A DNA stretch of 64,000 bases, taken from positions 372,001 through 436,000 of the forward strand of contig JADKKA010000001.1 of the NCBI GenBank assembly GCA_016720745.1, read 5' to 3'. The stretch's first letter is position 1. Each line of letters opens with the position of its first letter. Shown here in pieces: positions 41,271 through 50,383 of this stretch. The DNA comes from Chitinophagaceae bacterium. Lineage in GTDB: Bacteria > Bacteroidota > Bacteroidia > Chitinophagales > Chitinophagaceae. The position numbers were made by a program, and so were the translations under genes. The notes beneath the pieces were generated by a model. That model saw nothing but the letters and a program-made list of their open reading frames with translations. It searched no databases and was not told where the DNA came from.

Positions 41271-43382
41271 ATGGAACAACCCGGCCATTTCTTCTGGAAG
41301 AAATCACCTTTTATCAAACTACTGCTGGCTTTTGCAACAGGCAGCTGGCTGCAATGGCAGGTACAGGTATCCCCAATTTTCTGGATCATACTTCTGATCA
41401 GCGGTTCCATTTTTTGGGGCTGCAATTTCTTTTTGCCACTTTTCAAATTGTACCGATTTCGCCCCGTCACTGGCATCTCCATCCTGATCATCTTCCTCGC
41501 AGCCGGTGGATTGCTTACCCGGATGAAAGATATCCGCTACCACCCCGGCAGGGCCGGAGATCCACAATACAAAGCCGATTTCTTATTGGTAAAATTGAAT
41601 GAAAACCCTGTCAGCAAAACCAACTCATTCAAAGCAGAAGCAAGCGTAGTGACAGCTTTCTCCAAGGAAAAACAAATACCACTCAAAGGACAAATCATCC
41701 TTTATTTCAAAAAAGACAGCACCGGTTCCCTGCCCGCATCCGCATCTTCCCTGTCCTATGGCAGCTGTTTACTGATAAAAAATAATTTACAAACCATACA
41801 GTCATCCGGTAACCCGGGAGGATTTGATTACGCGAGGTATCAGTTATTCCGCGGTATCAGTCTCCAGTGTTTTCTTCAACCAACCCATTTTTTAGTCCTC
41901 CAGGAAAAAAAAATAAACCCCCTACAGCAATGGCTGATTAGCAGCAGAGAAAGATTAGTCCGCCTGCTCAGGAAATACATCCCAGGTGAAAAAGAAAAAG
42001 GACTGGCCGAAGCCCTGCTGATTGGTTATAAAGATGATCTCGATAAAGATCTGGTACAATCCTATAGCAATACCGGCGTGGTGCATATCATTGCCATATC
42101 AGGATTACACCTTGGTATCATTTACTGGCTGCTGGGACTACTCTTCCTACCACTTTTAAAAAAAAGAAAAAGCAAATGGCTGCATCCTTTGCTCGTCATC
42201 ACTGGCCTCTGGATTTTCAGTCTGCTGGCAGGCGCACAACCCTCTGTATTGCGTTCTGCCCTGATGTTTTCGATGATCGTTGCCGGGGAAAGCCTGGGCA
42301 GAAAAAATACCACATTCAACAGCCTGGCCTGTTCCGCCCTCATTCTGCTGCTGATCAACCCCTTTTGGCTCTGGGACCTGGGTTTCCAACTCTCCTATAC
42401 CGCGGTGGCCAGCATCCTGATTTTTATGCGTCCTGTTTATAACCTGCTTTACTTCCCCAATAAACTGGTTGATTTTATCTGGAAGATGAATGCAGTGACC
42501 CTGGCCGCACAAATACTCACCCTTCCCCTGAGTATTTATCATTTCCACCAGTTTCCCACACTATTCTTCCTGAGTAATTTACTGGCCGTTCCCCTCTCCA
42601 GTATCATTCTCCTCGCTGCCATCCTCCTTTGTGTGATCGCATGGCTGCCCGGCCCCGCTTTTCTCTTGGGCCAACTGATTGGCTGGCTGATCAGGATGAT
42701 GAATCATGCTGTTACTTCCATTGAAAAATTACCGGGCGCAGTATGGGACGGACTATTGATCAATCAGGTCCAGGTAGTCTTCCTCTTTGGCAGTATCGCC
42801 TGTTTTAGTTACTGGCTCATGGAAAAAAGATCGAAAGCTTTAAAGGCCGGCTTACTAACTACCTGCTGTTTCCTGCTGATCCGTTCCTATTCCTTTTTGC
42901 AATCCGAAAAACAAAAGAAGATTATCGTTTACAATGTACCTGGCAAAACCGCCATTGATTTTATAGATGGAAGAAACCTATTCCATACTGGCAATACCAA
43001 TGGTGCCGTCAATGATTTTATCCAGCAATTTCATCTTCGCCCATCCCGGATTATCCAAAGGGCAAAACCTGTTGCCAGTCTGCCGGAACTCCGCCAGCAG
43101 CATAACATGTTTGCATTTCATGATAAAAGAATCCTCTTACTCAGCCCTGGTTACCAATACGCACCCACAGCCAAGAGACAAAAAATAGATGTGCTGATCA
43201 TCAGTGGCAACCCCCGGTTGTATATGTCCCAACTGATAGCGGCCCTTGATATCCGGCAGGTAGTAAGCGTTGGGACAGCCCCCGCCTGGAAAAAAAATTA
43301 CTGGCTAAAAGACTGCGATTCCCTCCAAATTCCCTTCCATGATGTAAGCACAAAAGGGGCTTTTGTGATGAACCTGAATTAG
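41271..43382 (+). CDS. comEC: ComEC/Rec2 family DNA-uptake channel
   Basis: 703 residues. Membrane helices at the N-terminus precede a periplasmic OB-like region (VVTAFSKEKQIPLKGQIILYFKKDSTGSL). The competence domain shows GEKEKGLAEALLIGYKDDLDKDLVQSYSNTGVVHIIAISGLHLGIIYWLLG and AGAQPSVLRSALMFSMIVAGESLGRKNTTFNSLA, both diagnostic. The C-terminal region (residue about 550 on) corresponds to the metallo-beta-lactamase-like nuclease domain of longer ComEC proteins but shows no HxHxDH motif. ComEC carries single-stranded DNA across the inner membrane in transformation. Directly upstream of purH, whose promoter lies within its 3' end. Confidence 0.93.
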   Translation: MEQPGHFFWKKSPFIKLLLAFATGSWLQWQVQVSPIFWIILLISGSIFWGCNFFLPLFKLYRFRPVTGISILIIFLAAGGLLTRMKDIRYHPGRAGDPQYKADFLLVKLNENPVSKTNSFKAEASVVTAFSKEKQIPLKGQIILYFKKDSTGSLPASASSLSYGSCLLIKNNLQTIQSSGNPGGFDYARYQLFRGISLQCFLQPTHFLVLQEKKINPLQQWLISSRERLVRLLRKYIPGEKEKGLAEALLIGYKDDLDKDLVQSYSNTGVVHIIAISGLHLGIIYWLLGLLFLPLLKKRKSKWLHPLLVITGLWIFSLLAGAQPSVLRSALMFSMIVAGESLGRKNTTFNSLACSALILLLINPFWLWDLGFQLSYTAVASILIFMRPVYNLLYFPNKLVDFIWKMNAVTLAAQILTLPLSIYHFHQFPTLFFLSNLLAVPLSSIILLAAILLCVIAWLPGPAFLLGQLIGWLIRMMNHAVTSIEKLPGAVWDGLLINQVQVVFLFGSIACFSYWLMEKRSKALKAGLLTTCCFLLIRSYSFLQSEKQKKIIVYNVPGKTAIDFIDGRNLFHTGNTNGAVNDFIQQFHLRPSRIIQRAKPVASLPELRQQHNMFAFHDKRILLLSPGYQYAPTAKRQKIDVLIISGNPRLYMSQLIAALDIRQVVSVGTAPAWKKNYWLKDCDSLQIPFHDVSTKGAFVMNLN

Positions 43383-43392
43383 GTTAGTTTTG
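43362..43392 (+). promoter_or_regulatory. purH promoter with both Bacteroidota boxes
   Basis: TTTG at 43362-43365, a 19-base spacer, and TAGTTTTG at 43385-43392 fit the consensus TTTG-N19-TAnnTTTG exactly. The -33 element lies within the last codons of comEC. Transcription would begin around 43398-43400, leaving a leader of about 65 bases before the purH ATG. Confidence 0.65.
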
Positions 43393-43463
43393 CGGCCTTG
43401 TCTGTTATGCCCGGGCATGACAGACTTTCTGACCATTGCCTGCCCCAACCCCTCTTAATTTTT

Positions 43464-45002
43464 ATGAGCAAAAAGATCCAATCGGCACTTATTTCTGTAT
43501 TCTACAAAGACGGACTGGACAATATTGTAAAAGAATTGTCGGCACTCGGTATTACGATTTATTCCACCGGTGGCACACAGAGTTTTATTGAAGGACTGGG
43601 CATACCCGTTACGCCGGTAGAGTCACTCACTTCTTATCCCAGCATCCTGGGCGGAAGAGTAAAAACCTTACACCCTTCCGTGTTTGGAGGAATCCTTGGC
43701 AAAAGAAATGATACCACCCACCTGCAGGAAATGAAGGATTTCAATATCCCTGAAATTGACCTGGTGATCGTGGATCTCTATCCTTTTGAAGAAACAGTAG
43801 CCAGCACCAGTGAGGAGAAAGCCATTATCGAAAAAATTGATATAGGCGGCCCTTCCATGATCCGTGCTGCTGCTAAAAATTTCAGCGATGTGGTAGTGGT
43901 AGCTGCCAAAAAAGATTATATCACACTGGAGAACCTGCTAAAAGAACAAAAAGGGGAAACCACGCTTGAACAAAGAAAGCTATTTGCTTTAAAAGCATTT
44001 GAAGTAGTCGGCCATTATGATGTGGCCATCGCCAAATATTTCAGCCAGAGCCTGCAGGGGCAGCATGATTCAGCTTATTTTCTGGAATCCGCCACTCCCT
44101 CTCATTCCCTTCGCTATGCAGAGAATCCGCACCAGGCCGGTCGTTTTTACGGGCCACTTGAAAAACTCTTCAGCCAGTTAAACGGAAAAGAACTTTCCTA
44201 TAATAACTTAGTGGATGTGGATGCCGCCCTGCAACTGATCAAGGACCTGAACAGTTTGAGCGATACCATTTCTTTTGCCATCATCAAACACAGTAATGTT
44301 TGCGGTACGGCACAAAGAGCTACCGTTGATCAGGCCTGGGAAGCGGCCCTTGCCGGTGATCCGGAAAGTGCTTTTGGCGGTGTACTCGTAACCAATGGCA
44401 CCATCAATGAAGCAACGGCAAAAGCCATCAATGAAATTTTCTTTGAAGTATTGATTGCCCCGGCATTTGATGAATCAGCCCTGCAATTGCTGAAATCAAA
44501 AAAGAACCGGATCTTACTGCAAAGTCTGGCCCTGCCCGATAACCGGGTTCAATTTAAATCCATCCTCAACGGTGTGCTGATTCAGCAAACGGATGAGGGT
44601 AATTATACAGAGTGGAAAGAAACAGGAGGAAGGGATACCACAGATACAGAAAAAGATGACCTGGTATTTGCCAACCTGATTTGCAAACACCTGAAATCAA
44701 ATGCCATTGCCCTGGTAAAAAACAGACAACTGATTGGCAAAGGCTGCGGACAAACCAGCCGGATTGATTCCTTAAGGCAGGCGATTGAAAAAGCGAGACA
44801 GTTTGCTGTCGGACTGGAAGGAGCCGTGATGGCCAGTGATGCTTTCTTTCCTTTCGATGATTGTGTGAAGATGGGACATGAAGCAGGTATCGCTGCTTAT
44901 ATTCAACCGGGCGGTTCCATCCGGGATAATGATTCGATTAACTATTGTAAAGCAAATAACCTGGCCATGGTGATCACCGGGATGCGCCATTTCAGGCATT
45001 AA
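43464..45002 (+). CDS. purH: Bifunctional AICAR transformylase/IMP cyclohydrolase
   Basis: 512 residues from the ATG at 43464 (MSKKIQSALISVFYKDGL); the frame is open 22 codons further but that stretch is promoter and leader. The N-terminal MGS-like cyclohydrolase domain has STGGTQSFIEGLGIPVTPVESLT and GGRVKTLHPSVFGGIL. The transformylase domain contains IKHSNVCGTA (catalytic Lys-His), LRYAENPHQAGRFYG and DAFFPFDD. It performs the last two steps of IMP synthesis in the cytoplasm. Complete and of normal length. Preceded by a good promoter. Confidence 0.97.
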   Translation: MSKKIQSALISVFYKDGLDNIVKELSALGITIYSTGGTQSFIEGLGIPVTPVESLTSYPSILGGRVKTLHPSVFGGILGKRNDTTHLQEMKDFNIPEIDLVIVDLYPFEETVASTSEEKAIIEKIDIGGPSMIRAAAKNFSDVVVVAAKKDYITLENLLKEQKGETTLEQRKLFALKAFEVVGHYDVAIAKYFSQSLQGQHDSAYFLESATPSHSLRYAENPHQAGRFYGPLEKLFSQLNGKELSYNNLVDVDAALQLIKDLNSLSDTISFAIIKHSNVCGTAQRATVDQAWEAALAGDPESAFGGVLVTNGTINEATAKAINEIFFEVLIAPAFDESALQLLKSKKNRILLQSLALPDNRVQFKSILNGVLIQQTDEGNYTEWKETGGRDTTDTEKDDLVFANLICKHLKSNAIALVKNRQLIGKGCGQTSRIDSLRQAIEKARQFAVGLEGAVMASDAFFPFDDCVKMGHEAGIAAYIQPGGSIRDNDSINYCKANNLAMVITGMRHFRH

Positions 45003-45034
45003 CCATTAAATCAGCCGCCGGGGGCGGAAGGGAC

Positions 45035-46048
45035 ATGAATATCTTTGATTTTCACAGGACCATTCTGAATACGTCTGCTGATTACCTTAAAAAATTAGCG
45101 GTCTTTAATCCCCTGACCATTCACAAAAAAGGAACCCGCTCCAAAGCCATTTTTGCCCTTGCCCTGGTTTGCTTTTTATGGGGTACTACCTGGATTGCCT
45201 CCAAAGAAGGAGTAAAACATATGCCGGCCCTTCAACTGGCCAGTATCCGGCAACTGATAGCCGGCTTTTTATATGTTGGCTTTTTCCTCTACAAAAAAAT
45301 TCCACTCCCTAAAGGCAAAGAATGGAGACCGGTTTTAGTACTCAGCTTCCTGAATTTTATCATGAGCAATGGATTGAGTACCCTGGCTCTTCGATATCAT
45401 ATATCTGCCGGACTGGGCGCCATCATCGGTGCGATCTTCCCTTTATGGATTGTGGTAATCGGGCTATTTGTTTCAAAAGAAAAAATGCCGACTAAAGCGG
45501 TTATTGGAATGCTGCTGGGCTTTGCCGGAGTCTGTGTTATTTTTTATGATCATCTCACCGATTTCCTGGATCCCAAATTTCAGATGGGGATTGTCTTCTC
45601 GATTATCGCTACCTGGACCTGGGCCATTGCCACCCTATATACCAAACAACAGGCTGCCAGTTATAATCCCTATTTCAGTCTGGGTTTACAAATGTTGATA
45701 TCAGGCATCTGTCTTACAGCTTTCACTACCGCCACCGGCTCGGCTGTTCCGCTCTCAGCCATTCCCTGGGAATCCTGGGCAGCCATCGCCTACCTGATCA
45801 TCTTTGGTTCATTGATCGCCTTTATTTGTTATTTATACGCATTGCAGAATCTCCCTACGGAACAGGCTTCGCTATATGCCTATGTCAATCCCATTGTAGC
45901 GGTGCTATGCGGCTGGGTAGTCTTTGGTGAAAAGGTCACCATCTTTATCATTATTGGCGGATTGGTCACCTTATTGGGTGTATACCTGGTAAACAGGGCC
46001 TTCAAGACAGTCCCCACACCGGAACAACCCGAGGCAGAAGGGATTTAA
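45035..46048 (+). CDS. EamA-type drug/metabolite transporter
   Basis: 337 residues. After a 38-residue polar N-terminus, ten hydrophobic helices form two EamA repeats: ALALVCFLWGTTWIASKEGVKHMP with ASIRQLIAGFLYV opens the first, and GIVFSIIATWTWAIATLYTKQQ with ISGICLTAF the second; ATEQASLYAYVNPIVAVLCGW-like PTEQASLYAYVNPIVAVL is the usual final block. It should export metabolites or amino acids from the cytoplasm. A later start cannot be excluded because the N-terminal extension is unusual. The stop overlaps the convergent gene by four bases. Confidence 0.88.
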   Translation: MNIFDFHRTILNTSADYLKKLAVFNPLTIHKKGTRSKAIFALALVCFLWGTTWIASKEGVKHMPALQLASIRQLIAGFLYVGFFLYKKIPLPKGKEWRPVLVLSFLNFIMSNGLSTLALRYHISAGLGAIIGAIFPLWIVVIGLFVSKEKMPTKAVIGMLLGFAGVCVIFYDHLTDFLDPKFQMGIVFSIIATWTWAIATLYTKQQAASYNPYFSLGLQMLISGICLTAFTTATGSAVPLSAIPWESWAAIAYLIIFGSLIAFICYLYALQNLPTEQASLYAYVNPIVAVLCGWVVFGEKVTIFIIIGGLVTLLGVYLVNRAFKTVPTPEQPEAEGI

Positions 46049-47346
46049 GAAGCAGCTTCTCTTGTGAATTGCGCATAGAGTTCCCGCCATCCGTTAAACA
46101 GCGGAGCTGTCCCCAGAAAAGTATTATGCCAGATGCTGATCAGCGTCCCTTCCACTCTTTTCACTTCATTGAAATAATAATGCATTTCATCCAGCGCCTG
46201 TAAGGTGGTGTACTTTTGTTCGAAGAAAGAGTTTGCTTCCATATAACAAAATGGGTGCAGTAGCAATGCAGTCTGTTCTTCTTTTTCCAGATCATACCAG
46301 TAGTATGCATTGCTGTAAGAAGCCCGAAAGCCATTCACAGATCCATAACCCATGGAATAATCTTCCCGGATACCGGCTTCCAGTAACTGCCGGTAAGTAA
46401 TGGGAAGTTTCATCCGGATATAGTGTTGCCGGGAGGCGGTCACTTTTAAACCTGATATTCTTTCCAGTCTTTCTTTTTCCTTTTGCAACAGCGTGCTGTT
46501 ATCCCCGCTTTGCCAGGATGGATGCAAACCAATCGAATATTTCTCAGCATGTTGTTGGATCAGGGTCTGCATCGCTGTCTGGGCAGGCAGGATCTGTTTA
46601 TCATAACGGCCATTCTTTTCCCCTACCAGGAAAAAATAAACAGGAGATAATTGATAAGGCCGGTGCAGGTCATTGATCCAGGCATAAGCATCAAAGGGAT
46701 CTGCTTCCTTTCCATCCAGCACTCTTCTTCGCTGGGCAAAATGCGCAAAACTTCCTTTCAGCAAATCCCGCAGGGCAGCCCCGGCGCTTCTGGTCCAGCT
46801 TTTATATTTAAAAGAATATGCTTCATCAATATCATAAGTAGGAACCCATTTAAAATGATTCGTTTTTAATACAGCAGAAGGGAATAATTTCCTGATCAGC
46901 ATTTTGAATTGCTGCATCCAGCCATCCACAACCGGCCGGTTCAGGAATCCTTCGCGATAAGCCAATGATTGTTCATGGGCATAACGGCCATAACTATCCT
47001 GCTGATGCGGCAGGTATTCTTCATACCGGCTGATCAGGTAAAAGGCTGCAGCAAAAATATCAAAGGGAATATCTCCTTCGGTCTGGAAAAATACCGGCAG
47101 CATTTGCCAATCTGTGCATACAGGCCCCTGCTCCCTGGTTCCGGTTTCGAATAATAATGGATGTGGCTTGATCCAGCATTCATCTGCTGTGAGCCGCTGA
47201 TCGCTGTAATTGATGCGGATAGTACCGGCCGCTATAAATTCATCCCGGTCACTGGTGATCCTGGCTGGTTCCCCAGTCAGCAGCCTGCCGGTAAAATCGG
47301 CCATGTAGCGGAGCCGGTGGCTGTTGGTCGGACTGAATAGGAGCAT
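46045..47346 (-). CDS. Polysaccharide deacetylase-like protein
   Basis: 433 residues from the ATG at 47346 (MLLFSPTNSHRLRYMADF). The N-terminal half has LPVFFQTEGDIPFDIFAAAFYLISRYEEYLPHQQDSYGRYAHEQS, a segment shared by Bacteroidota proteins fused to NodB-type deacetylases. The second half includes WVPTYDIDEAY (D.D motif), GLHPSW (H in GLHPS) and LLLHPFCYME, giving a plausible D-D-H metal set. It would remove acetyl groups from a cell-surface or secreted polysaccharide, though no signal peptide is visible. Convergent with the EamA transporter gene (4-base overlap). Confidence 0.75.
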   Translation of the reverse strand: MLLFSPTNSHRLRYMADFTGRLLTGEPARITSDRDEFIAAGTIRINYSDQRLTADECWIKPHPLLFETGTREQGPVCTDWQMLPVFFQTEGDIPFDIFAAAFYLISRYEEYLPHQQDSYGRYAHEQSLAYREGFLNRPVVDGWMQQFKMLIRKLFPSAVLKTNHFKWVPTYDIDEAYSFKYKSWTRSAGAALRDLLKGSFAHFAQRRRVLDGKEADPFDAYAWINDLHRPYQLSPVYFFLVGEKNGRYDKQILPAQTAMQTLIQQHAEKYSIGLHPSWQSGDNSTLLQKEKERLERISGLKVTASRQHYIRMKLPITYRQLLEAGIREDYSMGYGSVNGFRASYSNAYYWYDLEKEEQTALLLHPFCYMEANSFFEQKYTTLQALDEMHYYFNEVKRVEGTLISIWHNTFLGTAPLFNGWRELYAQFTREAAS

Positions 47347-47452
47347 GATCGGGGTTTGTTGACAAACGAATATACTTCCTGCAGGTGAAAACAAAGCGGG
47401 TGCATCCTTTTTCTGTTTTTGACCGACTAATCAAATACAACCAAAACCCCGT

Positions 47453-47875
47453 CTGAAACAGTTAACTGCAATAGGATTGATTGCCATTTTCGCCCTGGCG
47501 CAAATGGCCCGCTACCTCCCCTACCTGGAATGCCGGGCGATGAACCTGATACGGCCTGCCAGTCAGGTTTGTGATTGTGAGAAACTGGCTGATAAAACCA
47601 CGGACAATCTGCCCAACCCCAATCATACACCCTCCCATCATCTGATACGGATGGATGAGTTTTTCGAAATTTCCACAACAACATTGTACAGTTTGATAAG
47701 CAGTAGTAACGTTTTTATATTGAAAAACGAGTCTGCAAAGTTAAAGGGGTATTATCAGGCTGCGTGGAAGCCGCCGGATTCTGCTTTGCAAAAACGAGAG
47801 AGATTTAACCGCAAAGCGCTAACCTGCCTGCCGGCAGGCAGGGGCGCAAAGAGAAATTTACCGCAGAGGACATGA
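47453..47875 (+). CDS. Small anchored protein with CDCEK motif, possible CTG start
   Basis: The frame reads (M)KQLTAIGLIAIFALAQMARY from a CTG at 47453: a basic residue, a hydrophobic helix, then LECRAMNL and VCDCEKLADKTT (Cys40 and Cys42), then NHTPSHHL. This looks like a real short exported or membrane protein, but there is no ATG or GTG; a TTG at 47477 would cut into the helix. The last 20-25 residues are read through a repeat block, so the native end was probably altered. It may be a decayed gene or a gene with a CTG start. It occupies most of the 680-bp gap between its neighbours. Confidence 0.45.
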   Translation: MKQLTAIGLIAIFALAQMARYLPYLECRAMNLIRPASQVCDCEKLADKTTDNLPNPNHTPSHHLIRMDEFFEISTTTLYSLISSSNVFILKNESAKLKGYYQAAWKPPDSALQKRERFNRKALTCLPAGRGAKRNLPQRT

Positions 47876-47900
47876 GGGCGCGGAGTTAACGCTGAGGGCC
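47806..47900. repeat. Intergenic repeat with a perfect 20-bp palindrome
   Basis: TTAACCGCAAAGCGCTAA-type sequence leads into the perfect palindrome CCTGCCTGCCGGCAGGCAGG (47823-47842), then GGCGCAAAGAG, ACCGCAGAGGAC and GGGCGCGGAGTTAACGCTG. The CGCAAAG/CGCAGAG words are a degenerate repeated unit. A separate element TTAGTGTCTTTGTGTCTTCGTGG follows near 47941. These are dispersed intergenic repeats rather than genes. Confidence 0.75.
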
Positions 47901-48028
47901 TTACAGTGAAAACCCACATGAAGAAAATCGGTGATCCTTCTTAGTGTCTTTGTGTCTTCGTGGCAATAAAAATTACTGCGCCCGATCCATCATTCTTACT
48001 TATTTCTTTTCAACCTTAAATCAAAACA

Positions 48029-48955
48029 ATGAACAGCATATTCAAATGGCTGTTAATGGCATTGCCATTGACGGCTATCAAACAAAATACATCTGCACAA
48101 ACAACTTCAGAAAAACCAGTAATCATCATGGGTGCCTGCAACCGGGACAGCCTGCAAAAAGCGCCATTCAGCAGCTGGTTCAACCCGGGTTTTGATCAGT
48201 ACAATCCCGATAAAAAAATAACCGACCAATTACGAAATGAAAAAATGGAGAATATACGGATCAAAGTATTCTTCGGAAGCTGGTGCGGTGACAGCAAGAG
48301 AGAGGTACCACGGTTTTTAAAACTATTGCAAAGCATTTCATTCCCTGATAAGAAACTGGAACTGATCGGAGTCGGTGGCAGTGACACACTGTACAAACAA
48401 AGCCCGGGTCATGAAGAAGCTGATATGGGCATCTTCCGTGTGCCGGTCTTCATCATTTACCGGGACGGAAAAGAGATCAACCGCATCAATGAGTTTCCCG
48501 TGGTTTCTCTGGAAAAAGATCTGCTGGACATCATTCGCAATAATCCTTATCAGCCCAATTATTCTTCACATGCAATCATCAGGCAATGGCTGCAGGAAGA
48601 GTACCTGACGAATGAGAATACCAGTATCCGTGGACTGGCCGAACAATTAAGACATCAGCTGAGCGGAGAACATGAACTGAATAGTCTGGGCTATTTATTG
48701 CTGAAACAGGAAAAAAAGACAGCTGCTTTACAAATCTTCCGGATGAACCACCTGCTCTATCCGGAATCTGCGAATACAGCTTCCAGTCTGGGAGAAGGTT
48801 ACCTGGAAACAGGTAATGATGCCAGAGCCAAAGATTTCCTGGAGAAATCCCTTCAACTGAATAAAGACCCAATGGCGATTAAACCGGTATTGGAATTGTT
48901 GTATAAGATCAAGGAAAAAGAGTTGGCGAACGAACAGCGCAAGCGCTCCAATTGA
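48029..48955 (+). CDS. Exported CxxS thioredoxin-like protein with C-terminal TPRs
   Basis: 308 residues with a signal peptide (MNSIFKWLLMALPLTAIKQ). The thioredoxin domain reads IKVFFGSWCGDSKREVPRFLKLLQ, i.e. Cys-Gly-Asp-Ser, the same CxxS arrangement as the 20.4-kb protein; cis-Pro is in FRVPVFIIYRDGKEINRINEFP. The second half holds TPR-like pairs (KTAALQIFRMNHLLYPESAN, NDARAKDFLEKSLQLNKD). It is likely periplasmic; a role as a monothiol redox or scaffold protein is inference. Monocistronic, convergent with lutB. Confidence 0.82.
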   Translation: MNSIFKWLLMALPLTAIKQNTSAQTTSEKPVIIMGACNRDSLQKAPFSSWFNPGFDQYNPDKKITDQLRNEKMENIRIKVFFGSWCGDSKREVPRFLKLLQSISFPDKKLELIGVGGSDTLYKQSPGHEEADMGIFRVPVFIIYRDGKEINRINEFPVVSLEKDLLDIIRNNPYQPNYSSHAIIRQWLQEEYLTNENTSIRGLAEQLRHQLSGEHELNSLGYLLLKQEKKTAALQIFRMNHLLYPESANTASSLGEGYLETGNDARAKDFLEKSLQLNKDPMAIKPVLELLYKIKEKELANEQRKRSN

Positions 48956-48974
48956 GTAAGAAGCTACAATCCAT

Positions 48975-49009
48975 TAATCATCCTCCGGCTTATAAACGGG
49001 GGATGATTA
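48975..49009. terminator. Hairpin between convergent genes
   Basis: TAATCATCC (48975-48983) and GGATGATTA (49001-49009) form a 9-bp stem with a 17-base loop. It lies between the thioredoxin/TPR gene and lutB and overlaps the lutB stop codon by three bases. The loop is large, so termination strength is uncertain. Confidence 0.5.
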
Positions 49010-50383
49010 TTTTGATGCCTTCTCTTTCCAAAGCTGATTAAAAGATTTTTGTGGAAACTCCATCTTTCCCCTGCTGGCCGACCAGCCTTTCACCAGTTTA
49101 TTCACCACCCAGTTCTTGGTTTTTCCTCCGGCTACATTCATCCATTTGCGGTGGAGCATTCCCTGCTTCCACATTTTCCAGGCCATTTTTTCTGCAAAGG
49201 GGGCATCGCCTTCCTCAACAGACTCATGCCGGTTTTCGAGCAGGAGTTCATGTAAATTGATTTTTACGGCGCAAACCTCGGTACAGTTCCCGCATAAGGA
49301 AGAAGCATAACTCAGGTGCTTCCATTCACTCATCTCATTTAACTGCGGTGTAATCACCGAACCAATCGGACCGCTATAAGGAGCTGCATAAGTATGGCCT
49401 CCGATATTTTTATAAACCGGGCAGGCATTCAAACAGGCACCGCAACGAATACAATACAGACTTTCTCTTTGTTTTTCATTGGCCAGAATATGCGTACGGC
49501 CATTATCCAGCAGGATCACATACATTTCATCCGGGCCATCTAATTCGCCGGGTTGGCGGGGACCGGTGATCACCGTATTATAAACCGTAACCCTTTGACC
49601 GGTACCAAAAGTGGCCAGCAGTGGCCATAACAGCCCCAGGTCGTTCAGGGAAGGAATTACTTTTTCAATCCCTGCAATCACAATATGGGTGCGGGGCATG
49701 GAACAGCTGAGCCGGGCATTCCCTTCGTTTTCTGTAACGGCAATACCACCGATATCAGCTACAATAAAATTGGCACCGGTGACACCGATTTCAGCCTGTA
49801 CATATTTTTCCCGCAGAAGTTTTCTGGCAGTCAGGGTTAATTCTTCCGGAGTAGCTTTGGGATCTGTGCCCAGTTTTTCAGCAAAGAGTTTGGCCACATC
49901 TTCCTTGCTTTTATGCATGGCCGGTGTTACGATATGGTAAGGAGGTTCCCCATCCAATTGCTGGATATATTCCCCCAGGTCGGTCTCCACACTTTCAATT
50001 CCGTTCTTTTCCAGAAAATCATTGAGGTGAATTTCCTCGGTGACCATGCTCTTGCTTTTCACCAGGGTTTTGCATTGCTTCTCGTCGCAGATTTTTTTGA
50101 TGGCATCAAGTGCCTGCTGCGCATCTTCAGCCCAGATCACTTTGGCACCGCGACGGGTGATCATGGCTTCAAAGGTTTCCAGTTGCTGGTCAAGGGTCTC
50201 AATGGCTTTCCATTTGATATTCTTGGCTTTTTCGCGGGCAAGATGTACATCCAGGAATTGCTCCTTGCCCTTTGGCACTACGGCATTGTATTTACCAATA
50301 TTGAAATTGATTTTGCGGCGATGTTCTTTGTCCGCCGCCTTCACCGTGCTTTTCGCTATAAATGCCGCTGCTTTTTCGTTCAT
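49007..50383 (-). CDS. lutB: LutB/YkgF-like iron-sulfur LUD protein
   Basis: 458 residues. The LUD domain includes IEKVIPSLNDLGLLWPLLATFGTGQ and AEIGVTGANFIVADIGGIAVTENEGNARL. Two [4Fe-4S] clusters follow: CIRCGACLNACPVY and LCGNCTEVCAVKI. LutB is the electron-transfer subunit of the LutABC complex, which oxidises L-lactate to pyruvate. The partner LutC-like gene lies 24 kb away beside ftsH and no LutA (CCG-domain) gene is in the window. Start overlaps the stop of the DUF3109 gene by ATGA, so these two are translationally coupled. Confidence 0.92.
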   Translation of the reverse strand: MNEKAAAFIAKSTVKAADKEHRRKINFNIGKYNAVVPKGKEQFLDVHLAREKAKNIKWKAIETLDQQLETFEAMITRRGAKVIWAEDAQQALDAIKKICDEKQCKTLVKSKSMVTEEIHLNDFLEKNGIESVETDLGEYIQQLDGEPPYHIVTPAMHKSKEDVAKLFAEKLGTDPKATPEELTLTARKLLREKYVQAEIGVTGANFIVADIGGIAVTENEGNARLSCSMPRTHIVIAGIEKVIPSLNDLGLLWPLLATFGTGQRVTVYNTVITGPRQPGELDGPDEMYVILLDNGRTHILANEKQRESLYCIRCGACLNACPVYKNIGGHTYAAPYSGPIGSVITPQLNEMSEWKHLSYASSLCGNCTEVCAVKINLHELLLENRHESVEEGDAPFAEKMAWKMWKQGMLHRKWMNVAGGKTKNWVVNKLVKGWSASRGKMEFPQKSFNQLWKEKASK

